A DNA stretch of 64,000 bases, taken from contig CAVAQT010000002.1 in NCBI GenBank assembly GCA_963590855.1, positions 1-64,000 on the forward strand, read 5' to 3'. Position numbers and translations under genes: made by a program. This document shows positions 34,924-42,666 of the stretch, piece after piece; position 1 is the stretch's first letter, and every line of letters begins with the position of its first letter. Origin of the DNA: Ruminococcus_C sp963590855 (GTDB lineage: Bacteria; Bacillota; Clostridia; Oscillospirales; Ruminococcaceae). The notes under the pieces were generated by a model. The model saw only the letters and a list, made by a program, of their open reading frames with translations, did not search any database and was not told the DNA's origin.

Positions 34924-34952
34924 GCATGTTTTCATTGCCTGCTGCATACACT
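34924..34952 (+). promoter_or_regulatory. Candidate SigE-type promoter of yabP-yabQ
   Basis: GCATGTT (34924-34930), a 14-base spacer and CATACACT (34945-34952) match the SigE consensus at 14 of 15 positions. It lies 37 bases before yabP, and yabP is a SigE-controlled gene in Bacillus. Confidence 0.65.
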
Positions 34953-34988
34953 GAACCGAATCCCAATCATCAATAGGAGGAGATCGGT

Positions 34989-35276
34989 ATGCAAAAGAAA
35001 GAACTGCCGCTTCCCGGCGGACACCACAATCTGATCCTGGAGGATCGGGCAAAGCTGACACTGACAGGCGTCACAGATGTGGACTGCTTTGACGAGCGCA
35101 TGATAAACCTGTTTACCGGACTGGGAGAACTGACCATCAAGGGCAGGAATCTCCACATCAATGATGTCAGCGTGGAGACCGGAGACATGACCATCACCGG
35201 AGACATCTGGCTGCTGCAATACGGCGAAAAGGATCGCCGCGGCCCGCTGTCGCTTCTGGGAAAGCTGTTTCGATGA
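34989..35276 (+). CDS. yabP: Sporulation protein YabP
   Basis: YabP is needed for spore formation in Bacillus, together with YabQ. The 95 residues match the YabP/YqfC family: LILEDRAKLTLTGVTDVDCFDERMINLFTGLGELTIKGRNLHI. It is a small all-beta cytoplasmic or membrane-associated protein without a signal peptide. AGGAGGAG precedes the ATG. Its stop overlaps the yabQ start (ATGA). Confidence 0.93.
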   Translation: MQKKELPLPGGHHNLILEDRAKLTLTGVTDVDCFDERMINLFTGLGELTIKGRNLHINDVSVETGDMTITGDIWLLQYGEKDRRGPLSLLGKLFR

Positions 35277-35866
35277 TGGAACTGGAGACCTTTTTTACCG
35301 TTCCGGAACAGACCCGGCTGCTGCTCTATGCAGTATTGCTGGGTGTGCCGCTGGGGATGTGCTTTGACGTGCTGCGGACGCTGCGGCTTTTGCTGCCCCA
35401 CGGAAAACTGGCGACGGCGCTGGAAGATGTGCTGTTTCTCCTGCTGTGGTCGGGCGCACTGCTCTGTTTTTCCACGGTTCTGGCGCGGGGCGAATTTCGG
35501 GGCTATTATGTTTTGGGGAGCGGACTGGGCTTTCTGCTGTATTGCTGTACCCTGGGCTGCGTCACCGTGCCGCTGCTGCGCCGCATTCTGACGGTATCCG
35601 GCAGGTTCTTTCGCTGGCTGCTGCGTCCGGTATTCCACGGTGTTGTGCGGATTTGCGCTCCGATGCGCCGGAAATTTGGACATTTCGCCAAAGTTTTTTG
35701 GAAAGCCGGATTTTTTTCGCGTTTGCCCTTGCAGAGAGATAGAGAAATGTTGTATAATAAGAACAGATTTTTGAAACGGAAGGCGGCATTGCAATGGCAA
35801 AAAAAACACAGACAGAAAAAAGCAAGCCGCGCTGGATCTATCGGCTCATCGGCCGGACGGCAGTGA
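35273..35866 (+). CDS. yabQ: Spore cortex biosynthesis protein YabQ
   Basis: YabQ is a membrane protein required for cortex formation in Bacillus. The 197 residues have about four transmembrane helices in the first 110 residues (YAVLLGVPLGMCFDVLRTLR is the family hallmark), then a basic cytoplasmic tail. The gene overlaps yabP by four bases and, unusually, overlaps divIC by 73 bases in another frame. The divIC promoter lies inside it. Confidence 0.88.
   Translation: MMELETFFTVPEQTRLLLYAVLLGVPLGMCFDVLRTLRLLLPHGKLATALEDVLFLLLWSGALLCFSTVLARGEFRGYYVLGSGLGFLLYCCTLGCVTVPLLRRILTVSGRFFRWLLRPVFHGVVRICAPMRRKFGHFAKVFWKAGFFSRLPLQRDREMLYNKNRFLKRKAALQWQKKHRQKKASRAGSIGSSAGRQ
35729..35758 (+). promoter_or_regulatory. 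divIC promoter inside yabQ
   Basis: TTGCAG (35729-35734) and TATAAT (35753-35758) are 18 bases apart and lie 36 bases before divIC. It lets divIC be expressed in growing cells while yabP-yabQ depend on a sporulation promoter. Confidence 0.7.
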
Positions 35867-36105
35867 TCGTGGCGATCATCGGCTGTACCGTCAGCGTGGT
35901 TTCGATCCAATCCAGCATTGCGGAGAAAAAAGTCGAACTGGAACAGGTGCAGAAGCAGATCGACAATCTCACCGCAGAGAATGAGGATCTGGAGCGGATC
36001 CTGGAGAGCGGCGATATTGACGGCTATATGGAGCGCCTGGCACGGGAAGAGTACAACTATGCATATCCGGATGAATACCGGTTTTATGACACATCAAGGA
36101 ATTGA
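35794..36105 (+). CDS. divIC: Septum formation initiator DivIC/FtsB
   Basis: This 103-residue bitopic protein has one transmembrane helix (about 21-43), an extracellular coiled coil (IAEKKVELEQVQKQIDNLTAENEDLE) and the C-terminal DGYMERLAREEYNYAYPDEYRFYDTS typical of DivIC. It pairs with FtsL and DivIB at the division site. Its position between yabQ and the S1 gene matches Bacillus yabQ-divIC-yabR. Confidence 0.92.
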   Translation: MAKKTQTEKSKPRWIYRLIGRTAVIVAIIGCTVSVVSIQSSIAEKKVELEQVQKQIDNLTAENEDLERILESGDIDGYMERLAREEYNYAYPDEYRFYDTSRN

Positions 36106-36152
36106 AGTCGTTCGTGAAGAAGCAGTGAGAAGAGAAAGGGATACGGAGTTAC

Positions 36153-36683
36153 ATGCAGGTCGAAATCGGAAAAATTTATGAGGGTACAGTCAAGAACATC
36201 ACCAAATACGGGGCGTTTGTGGAGATCCCGGTGCCGGACGGCGAAAATGCCATGGGGATGGTGCATATCTCTGAGATCTCCCGGAGCTATGTCAATGAGA
36301 TCCGCGATTTTGTCACAGAGGGTCAGCAGGTGCGCGTAAAAGTCATCGGCACCAATCCCCAGGGCAAGATCAGCCTTTCCATGAAGCAGACAGAAGAAGC
36401 ACCGGAACAGGGACAGCGCCGGGGCGGCTATCGCGGCGCACGCGGTGAACGCGGCGGAAAGCCTTTTCATGGAGAACGCAGCGGTGACGGCGCACCTCAG
36501 GGCCAGCAGTCCTCCCGTCCGCCGCGGCGCAGCAAGCCCAATGTCTGGGAACCGAAAAAACGGCAGGAACCCTCTGAAATGACCTTTGAAGATATGCTCT
36601 CCCGGTTTAAACAGAACAGCGAAGAGCGGATGTGTGACATCAAGCGCAACACAGAGCGCAAGAACCGCTCGAAGCGGAAGTGA
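36153..36683 (+). CDS. S1-domain RNA-binding protein (YabR-like)
   Basis: This 176-residue protein has one N-terminal S1 domain (residues 1-80: EIGKIYEGTVKNITKYGAFVEIP, GMVHISEIS, ISLSMKQ). A basic, Gly/Arg-rich linker (RRGGYRGARGERGGK) that should bind RNA and a C-terminal helix (MTFEDMLSRFKQNSEERM) follow. The family resembles polynucleotide phosphorylase S1 domains and YabR/general stress protein 13. It follows divIC as in Bacillus. Its exact target is unknown. Confidence 0.88.
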   Translation: MQVEIGKIYEGTVKNITKYGAFVEIPVPDGENAMGMVHISEISRSYVNEIRDFVTEGQQVRVKVIGTNPQGKISLSMKQTEEAPEQGQRRGGYRGARGERGGKPFHGERSGDGAPQGQQSSRPPRRSKPNVWEPKKRQEPSEMTFEDMLSRFKQNSEERMCDIKRNTERKNRSKRK

Positions 36684-36696
36684 ATCAGAAAAACGG

Positions 36697-36719
36697 CAGC
36701 CCTGCGGGGCTGTTTTTTT
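36697..36719 (+). terminator. Terminator after yabR
   Basis: A 6-bp CAGCCC/GGGCTG stem (36697-36702 with 36707-36712) with a 4-base loop is followed by seven T residues. Confidence 0.85.
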
Positions 36720-36827
36720 GTTGGAAATGTGTCTCTGCAAAACTGTACATATTGCCAGAAAAGATATCATGAAAACTGGGGGAAATGCCAGTTTTCCGGG
36801 TGCGGACAAGATTTCTATGGATAGATA

Positions 36828-36900
36828 TTGACATTTCGGCGGATTTCCGATATAATAAGAAAAGTGCAGCACACCCGAAAAATCGGCGTGCGCCGCACTT
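36828..36900 (+). promoter_or_regulatory. Perfect-consensus promoter and 5' hairpin of the sigma factor gene
   Basis: TTGACA (36828-36833) and TATAAT (36851-36856) are exactly 17 bases apart. A long imperfect hairpin (36862-36900, ends AAGTGC/GCACTT) begins at the predicted transcription start, so the mRNA would have a structured 5' end. Confidence 0.85.
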
Positions 36901-36951
36901 CCTGAGCAATCGCAAACTGAATCATTTCACGGATCGATAGGGGAATGTGTA

Positions 36952-37521
36952 TTGAAGCCGGTACCTTTTGAGCAACTACCGGAAGAGGAGCTTGTGCTTT
37001 TGGCGAGAACCGACCGCGGGGCAATGGAAAACATGGTGAAGCGCTACACGGGTGCTGTCTGGCGCCAGGTGCGGCGGTTTCAGGGTGTTTCTGAACCGGA
37101 GGATCTCGCACAGGAGGGCTTTTTGGGTCTGATTTCTGCGGTATGCCGGTATGATCCCATGCGCGGCGTACCTTTTTCTGCCTATGCAGGCAAATGCATT
37201 ACAAACAGCATTGTATCTGCGTTGCGGCGCTGCCGCAACCTACCGTTACCTGTGGGGGCATCCGATATGCCTCCGCTTTCTCAGGTACAGGACGATGCCC
37301 TGCCGCCGGATTCTGTCGCACAGAGCCGGGTGCAGACAGGCGCAATGTTCTGTGCAATGGTGAGCCGCTTATCCCGGCGGGAATATCAGGTTTGCATGCT
37401 GATCTTCGGAGGTGCTTCTTATGCACAGACTGCACAGCAGCTAGGCATCTCTGTGAAATCAGTGGATAATGCGCTGCAGCGCGCCAGACGGAAGCTGTGT
37501 CCGGACGGTACTCTGCGGTGA
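36952..37521 (+). CDS. RNA polymerase sigma-70 family factor, SigH-like
   Basis: This 189-residue sigma factor has region 2 (MENMVKRYTGAVWRQVRRF, EDLAQEGFLGLISAVCRYDP, FSAYAGKCITNSIVSALRR) and region 4 (LSRREYQVCMLIFGGASYAQTAQQLGISVKSVDNALQRARRKL). The VKSVDNALQR segment closely resembles SigH (Spo0H), the transition-state factor. It is shorter than Bacillus SigH (about 218 residues), mainly in the linker between regions 2 and 4. The start is TTG behind AGGGGAA. A distinct ECF-like role cannot be excluded. Confidence 0.82.
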   Translation: MKPVPFEQLPEEELVLLARTDRGAMENMVKRYTGAVWRQVRRFQGVSEPEDLAQEGFLGLISAVCRYDPMRGVPFSAYAGKCITNSIVSALRRCRNLPLPVGASDMPPLSQVQDDALPPDSVAQSRVQTGAMFCAMVSRLSRREYQVCMLIFGGASYAQTAQQLGISVKSVDNALQRARRKLCPDGTLR

Positions 37522-37644
37522 TTGCACCGGGATTCTCCGCGCGGCGCTCTGCCGCCGGAACATTTTTTCAATTGGACAGCCGGACAAACCGCTCCGGCAC
37601 GAGGTCTCCAAAGCGAGATCCCTCGAGAAAGGTAAGGTTATACT

Positions 37645-37926
37645 ATGTACGAAGATAAGACTTTGGTATGCAAGGACTGCGGAAATGAATTTGTTTTCAC
37701 TGCTGGCGAGCAGGAATTTTATGCAGAGCGCGGCTTCACCAATGAGCCGAAGCGCTGCAAGGCTTGCCGTGATGCAAAGCGCGGCGGCGCACCGAGACAG
37801 GAACGCGAAATGTTCACTGCTGTCTGCGATTCCTGCGGCGGTGAGGCAAGAGTTCCGTTCCAGCCGCGTGAGGGCCGTCCGATCTACTGCAGCGCTTGCT
37901 ATGCAAAGATGAAGGAAGAGGCATAA
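37645..37926 (+). CDS. Zinc-ribbon protein with CxxC-x17-CxxC domain
   Basis: This 93-residue protein has two zinc-binding modules: CKDCGNEF...CKACRDAKR in the N-terminal half and CDSCGGEARVPFQPREG...YCSAC in the C-terminal half, the latter a CxxC-x17-CxxC motif. Such small proteins are common in Clostridia and may bind nucleic acid or zinc; the role is unknown. It is a single gene, 123 bases after the sigma factor. Confidence 0.85.
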   Translation: MYEDKTLVCKDCGNEFVFTAGEQEFYAERGFTNEPKRCKACRDAKRGGAPRQEREMFTAVCDSCGGEARVPFQPREGRPIYCSACYAKMKEEA

Positions 37927-38069
37927 CTCTTACCGGATCTGGATAGACACGGCGGTTTCGCCGGAAAGATTCTTTTTGTCTGCATAGCGCTGTTCCGTTA
38001 TGGGAACGCTATTGATTGCAGAGATGCAGCTTGACGCTGCACGATGCACAGACAGGAGGTGTGAGGAAT

Positions 38070-38282
38070 ATGGCAACAATTACAAAGGACACCATTATCG
38101 GTGATATCCTGGATATCGCGCCGCAGACAGCACCGCTGTTTATGGCGATCGGCATGCACTGCCTGGGCTGCCCGGCTTCTCGCGGAGAGACCGTCGAGGA
38201 AGCTTGCATGGTGCATGGCATTGATACGGACGAACTGCTGGAAGAACTGAACAAGCAGATCGCAGCCGGCGATGCCCAGTAA
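38070..38282 (+). CDS. DUF1858 redox-disulfide protein (hybrid-cluster-associated type)
   Basis: The 70-residue protein is a DUF1858 domain: ITKDTIIGDILDIAPQTAPLFMAIGMHCLGCPASRGETVEEAC. The CLGC pair gives the CxxC redox motif of the 'prismane-associated' family, whose members are often fused to or near redox enzymes; none is adjacent here. The ATG at 38070 follows AGGAGGTGTGAGG; the longer frame from 38016 is leader. Confidence 0.85.
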   Translation: MATITKDTIIGDILDIAPQTAPLFMAIGMHCLGCPASRGETVEEACMVHGIDTDELLEELNKQIAAGDAQ

Positions 38283-38435
38283 GGGCCTGTTTCGTATCTT
38301 CAAAGAGGTTATCTTTTCAGATACAAAACAGTGTTAGAGAATTTTGATGGAATTGCTCCCCGTGTGAATCCTGCCGCCCTGGTGGTAGTTCCCGGCGGAG
38401 CAATTTTGTTTTTCAGCGAAAGGAACGATGCGATC

Positions 38436-39122
38436 ATGTTGACGAAACGGCTTGCTGCCTGTGCAGCACAGGTGACATCGGGCGGTGTGGTCTGTGATGT
38501 GGGCACAGACCATGCCTATCTTCCGGCAGAACTGCTGCAAAGCGGACGCTGTGCCCGTGCCGTAGCCACGGACATCCACGCCGGGCCATTAGAGGCGGCA
38601 AAACGCACGCTCACAGAAGCCGGCGTACTGGAACAGGCAGAGCTGTTTCTCTGTGACGGTCTGGCGCAGGTGCAGCCGGAGGGGATCACCGATGTGGTGA
38701 TCGCCGGCATGGGCGGTGAGACCATCGTGCACATTTTGGAAAACTGTCCCTGGCGGCAGCAGGTGCATCTGATCCTACAGCCTATGACAAAGCTCCCCAC
38801 CCTCCGGCAGTGGATGGCGGAGCAGGGCTTTTCCTGGACGGAACAGGCGGTGCAGGAGGGCGAAAAGTTTTACCTGATATTCAGTGTCCACGCCGCCGGA
38901 ACCGTCTGCCGCCTGACTGCACTGGAACAGGAAGTGGGAAAACTGGACTGGACATCAGAGACCGCACGCCGCTATGCCAACTGGAAGCAGCAGCGTTTTC
39001 AGAAACTGGCACAGCAGCTGCGGCAGGCACAGCGTCCCGAAGCTGAATCCTGGGGAACGCTGGCAGAAGCAGTCCGGACAAAGCTGCGGGAAACGGATGC
39101 GAAAGGAGAAACAACATGCTGA
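38436..39122 (+). CDS. trmK: tRNA (adenine22-N1)-methyltransferase TrmK
   Basis: TrmK methylates N1 of A22 in tRNAs. The 228 residues have the SAM-binding VCDVGTDHAYLPAELLQSG, ATDIHAGPLEAAKRTL and the family-specific DVVIAGMGGETIVHIL and LILQPMTKLPTLRQWM motifs. The ATG at 38436 follows AAAGGA. It overlaps the nif3-like gene by seven bases, the usual trmK-yqfO pair of Firmicutes. Confidence 0.95.
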   Translation: MLTKRLAACAAQVTSGGVVCDVGTDHAYLPAELLQSGRCARAVATDIHAGPLEAAKRTLTEAGVLEQAELFLCDGLAQVQPEGITDVVIAGMGGETIVHILENCPWRQQVHLILQPMTKLPTLRQWMAEQGFSWTEQAVQEGEKFYLIFSVHAAGTVCRLTALEQEVGKLDWTSETARRYANWKQQRFQKLAQQLRQAQRPEAESWGTLAEAVRTKLRETDAKGETTC

Positions 39123-39910
39123 CCGTAAAAGAAGTATACGAAGCAATCAACGCATTTGCGCCCTTTGCCTCACAGGAATCCTGGGATAACTCCGGACTTC
39201 TGGTGGGGAGCATGACCCAGCCGGCAGAGCGCATTCTGACAACATTGGACATTTCAGAAGAAGTGATCGCGCAGGCAGTGCAGCAGCAGGTACAGCTTAT
39301 TGTGGCACACCACCCGGTGATCTTTTCGCCGCTGAAAGCGCTGCCGCAGAACAGTCCGGTCTATCAGTTGGCTGCCCACGGTATCGCCGCTGTCTGTGTG
39401 CATACGCCCCTGGATATGTCTCCCGTGGGACTGAATGCCTATGCCCACGGGCTGTTGAGAGAACCGCTGTCGCTGGAAAACGCGCAGAGCGTCCTGGAGC
39501 CCTCCTGGACGGACGGCAGAGGGTTCGGCTGGATTGACACCAGTACCCGGACGTGGACGCCGCAGGCACTGGCACAGGTACTGGAAGAGACATTCGGTGC
39601 GGTGCGGTATTCTGCCAGGGAAACGCCCATCCGAAAGATCGCCTATTGCTCCGGCTCTGCGGCATCCATGCTGGAACTGGCAGCGGCAAAGGGCTGTGAT
39701 GCGCTGATTACCGGAGATATCAAGCATGACCGGTGGTATGCGGCAGAGTTCGAGAATATCGCCCTGTTTGACTGCGGTCATTACGGCACAGAGCGCTTTG
39801 CGGCAGAAATCCTGGCGCAGCAGCTGCAAGAGGTATTTCCGGCGGCACAGGTGACCGCAAATGCCGGTGCAGATCCGGCAAAGATTTTGGTAGGAGTGGA
39901 AAGAGCATGA
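39116..39910 (+). CDS. Nif3-like dinuclear metal-centre protein (YqfO family)
   Basis: This 264-residue protein belongs to the Nif3/YqfO family of hexameric proteins with two metal ions per subunit. Metal ligands fit VAHHPVIFSP and HDRWYAAEFE/DCGHYGTE. It is the short form without the inserted CutA-like domain of Bacillus YqfO. The family is annotated as GTP cyclohydrolase-like but the real reaction is unsettled. It is translationally coupled to trmK and rlmA (overlaps on both sides). Confidence 0.92.
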   Translation: MLTVKEVYEAINAFAPFASQESWDNSGLLVGSMTQPAERILTTLDISEEVIAQAVQQQVQLIVAHHPVIFSPLKALPQNSPVYQLAAHGIAAVCVHTPLDMSPVGLNAYAHGLLREPLSLENAQSVLEPSWTDGRGFGWIDTSTRTWTPQALAQVLEETFGAVRYSARETPIRKIAYCSGSAASMLELAAAKGCDALITGDIKHDRWYAAEFENIALFDCGHYGTERFAAEILAQQLQEVFPAAQVTANAGADPAKILVGVERA

Positions 39911-40737
39911 GTGTTTGGAAGTGTCCGGTATGCGGTTCGTTTATGCAGCATCGCGGGAGAGCCTGGAGCTGTTCTCAGGGCCATAGCTTCGATATGGCAA
40001 AGAGCGGCTATGTCAATCTGCTGCCGGCGAACCGAAAGCATGCCAAAAACCCCGGAGACAATGCAGTGATGATGCGCGCCCGAAAAAATTTCCTGGATGC
40101 AGGACACTATGCACCGCTGCTGCAGGCGTTGGAAAAGGCAGCAGTGCGCTATGGCAGAGCCGGCGGTGTTTTGCTGGATGCCGGATGCGGTGAGGGATAT
40201 TATACCGAAGGTGTCTCTACGGCGCTTGCGAAAGCCGGAATGCCCATGGAGACCTATGGGGTGGATATTTCCAAAAGCGCAGCGGATGCGGCGGCAAAGC
40301 GCTGCCCGGACGCACATTTTGCTGTAGGCAGTGTGTACCATTTGCCGGTGGCAGATAAGTGCTGCGATATGCTGATGACCATCTTTGCGCCCTATTGCGG
40401 CGAGGAGTTTCACCGTGTGCTGCATAAGGGCGGCACTATGCTGATGGTGATTCCGGGACAACAGCATTTGTGGGGACTGAAAGAAGCCATCTATGATGTG
40501 CCATATCCCAATGCAGTCCGGGATTATGCCCTGGACGGTTTTGAACTTATTCAGGCAGAGTATGTGGACAGCTGGCTCAAGCTGGATGACCCGGCGGATA
40601 TCCAGAATCTGTTCCAGATGACGCCGTATTATTATAAAACTGGCCGGGAGGAACACGCCCGACTGGAGCAGCTGGAGAGTCTGTCTACGCAGATTTCCTT
40701 TGAGATCTTGCAGTATCGGGCAGTGGAAACGGCGTGA
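39907..40737 (+). CDS. rlmA: 23S rRNA m1G methyltransferase RlmA
   Basis: RlmA methylates N1 of G745 or G748 in hairpin 35 of 23S rRNA; relatives confer tylosin or mycinamicin resistance. The 276 residues start with a zinc finger (CPVC near residue 6, then C and H in SCSQGHSFD), followed by KSGYVNLLP and the SAM domain VLLDAGCGEGYYTEG, TYGVDISKSAADAAAKR. The start overlaps the nif3-like stop. Whether it is the G745 or G748 type cannot be told. Confidence 0.9.
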   Translation: MSVWKCPVCGSFMQHRGRAWSCSQGHSFDMAKSGYVNLLPANRKHAKNPGDNAVMMRARKNFLDAGHYAPLLQALEKAAVRYGRAGGVLLDAGCGEGYYTEGVSTALAKAGMPMETYGVDISKSAADAAAKRCPDAHFAVGSVYHLPVADKCCDMLMTIFAPYCGEEFHRVLHKGGTMLMVIPGQQHLWGLKEAIYDVPYPNAVRDYALDGFELIQAEYVDSWLKLDDPADIQNLFQMTPYYYKTGREEHARLEQLESLSTQISFEILQYRAVETA

Positions 40738-40920
40738 CCGGTATGATAGGAATCGGTATTGCGCAGTAGTATAGGCGAACAACACCTGCCCTCAGCTTTA
40801 TACAAACAAAAATTCCCCGGCGGGGCGAACAGGCGGCTGCCGCTGTAATATTCCCTTTTTCACACTTGAAATCGGGGTGTAAGGTCAGCGGCGGCTCGCC
40901 GCAAGAAAGGATGAAACAAC

Positions 40921-42663
40921 ATGGCATTAGACGGTGCATATTTACACGCAGTGCGGCAGGAGCTTCTGCCGCTGATCGACGCACGCATTGAAAAGATCCA
41001 TCAGCCCACCAGGGAAGAACTGATTATCGCCTTTCGCAGCCGCACCGGCGGTGCAAAGGTGCTGTTCTCCTGCGCTGCTGACCGGGCGAGAGTGCATCTC
41101 ACTCAGGTCGCCATCGAAAATCCCAAAGCGCCGCCTATGTTCTGCATGCTTCTGCGGAAGCGGCTGGGGAACGGCAAGCTGCTGGACATCCGGCAGGACG
41201 GACTGGAACGTGTGCTGTATTTTGACTTTTCCTGCGTCAATGAACTGGGCGATATTGTGCAGCTGACTCTCGCCATGGAGATCATGGGACGCTATTCCAA
41301 TCTCATTCTTGTGGATGAGACCGGAAAGGTCATCGACAGCATGAAGCGCGTGGATGCCACTATGTCCAGTAAGCGCCTGGTGCTGCCGGGGCTGCCCTAT
41401 GAAATGCCGCCGCGGGACGAACGGCTGAACTTTTTGCAGGCGTCCCCGGAACAGATACTGGCGGTGCTTTCTGCGAAAACGGGAGAACTTTCCAAGGCGC
41501 TGCTGCAAACCTTTGAGGGCGTTTCGCCGGTTTTGGTGCGGGAATGGGCATACTATACTGGAAAGGGACAGCCCTGCCGGGCAGAGTCGCTCACCGATGA
41601 CCAGAAAGACCGTCTGTGCTTTACCATAAAGCGCACCCGTGAGATTCTGGAGCAGGGAAAGGAAACATACACCATTGTCAGCACCAGAGAAGGGCAGCCC
41701 AAGGACTTCTCTTTTCTGCCGCTGCAGCAGTATGGGCTGCTGATGGTGACACGGGTGATGTCCTCTGCCTGTGCGCTGTTGGATGAGTTCTACGCCAGCC
41801 GCGACCATATGGCACGGCTGAAACAGCGTGCAAACGATCTGTTTCATCTGCTGCTCCATGCCACAGAGCGCATTCAGCGCCGTATCGTCTCCCAGTCTGA
41901 GGAACTGGATGCCTGCGGCGAAAAGGAGACCGACCGCCGGAAGGCTGATCTGATCTCGGCAAATCTGTACCGCCTGCATAAGGGCGATACAGAAGCTGTT
42001 CTGGAGGACTTCTATGAGGCAGACTGCCCCACAGTGCACATTGCCCTGGATGTGCGCCTGACACCGCCCCAGAACGCCCAGAAATACTATCAGGCATACA
42101 AGAAGGCGTGTACTGCGGAGAAGATCCTGACAGAACAGATCGCCAAGGGCAGGGAAGAACTGGCGTATCTGGACAGCGTACTGGATGCCCTGAGCCGCGC
42201 AGAGACGGAAAACGATCTGGAACAGCTTCGGGCGGAACTGGCAGAGCAAGGCTATCTCCGGCTGCTGCGGCGCAAGGGCAAACCGCCGAAGTCCCTGCCG
42301 CCGATGGAGTTTACCGCATCTGACGGCACACGCATCCTGGTGGGACGAAACAACCGCCAGAATGACCAGCTGACGCTGAAAACGGCAAATAAAAACGATA
42401 TCTGGCTGCACACCCAGAACATTCCCGGCTCTCATGTGATTCTGGAGACCGGCGGCAGAGAGCCGTCCCAGAAGGTACTGGAAGAAGCAGCACAGCTGGC
42501 GGCATATCACAGCAAGGCACGGGATTCTGCGCAGGTGCCAGTGGATTACTGTGCTGTGCGGTATGTGAAAAAGCCTGCCGGGGCAAAACCAGGCATGGTG
42601 ATTTTTTCCAACCAACACACGCTGTATGTAAAGCCGGAACAGCGATGCCAGTCGGAGGGATAA
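40921..42663 (+). CDS. rqcH: Ribosome quality-control NFACT protein RqcH
   Basis: RqcH binds split 50S subunits with peptidyl-tRNA and recruits tRNA-Ala to add alanine tails to stalled chains. The 580-residue length and layout fit: NFACT-N domain (ALDGAYLHAVRQELLPLIDARIEKIHQP), helix-hairpin-helix and coiled-coil middle, and NFACT-R domain (ILVGRNNRQNDQLTLKTANKNDIWLHTQNIPGSHVIL). The usual Asp-Arg pair of the NFACT-N domain appears here as Glu-Arg (GLERVLYFDF). It was formerly called fibronectin-binding protein. A GC-rich hairpin (40888-40902) lies just before its AGAAAGG site. Confidence 0.93.
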   Translation: MALDGAYLHAVRQELLPLIDARIEKIHQPTREELIIAFRSRTGGAKVLFSCAADRARVHLTQVAIENPKAPPMFCMLLRKRLGNGKLLDIRQDGLERVLYFDFSCVNELGDIVQLTLAMEIMGRYSNLILVDETGKVIDSMKRVDATMSSKRLVLPGLPYEMPPRDERLNFLQASPEQILAVLSAKTGELSKALLQTFEGVSPVLVREWAYYTGKGQPCRAESLTDDQKDRLCFTIKRTREILEQGKETYTIVSTREGQPKDFSFLPLQQYGLLMVTRVMSSACALLDEFYASRDHMARLKQRANDLFHLLLHATERIQRRIVSQSEELDACGEKETDRRKADLISANLYRLHKGDTEAVLEDFYEADCPTVHIALDVRLTPPQNAQKYYQAYKKACTAEKILTEQIAKGREELAYLDSVLDALSRAETENDLEQLRAELAEQGYLRLLRRKGKPPKSLPPMEFTASDGTRILVGRNNRQNDQLTLKTANKNDIWLHTQNIPGSHVILETGGREPSQKVLEEAAQLAAYHSKARDSAQVPVDYCAVRYVKKPAGAKPGMVIFSNQHTLYVKPEQRCQSEG

Positions 42664-42666
42664 GAG

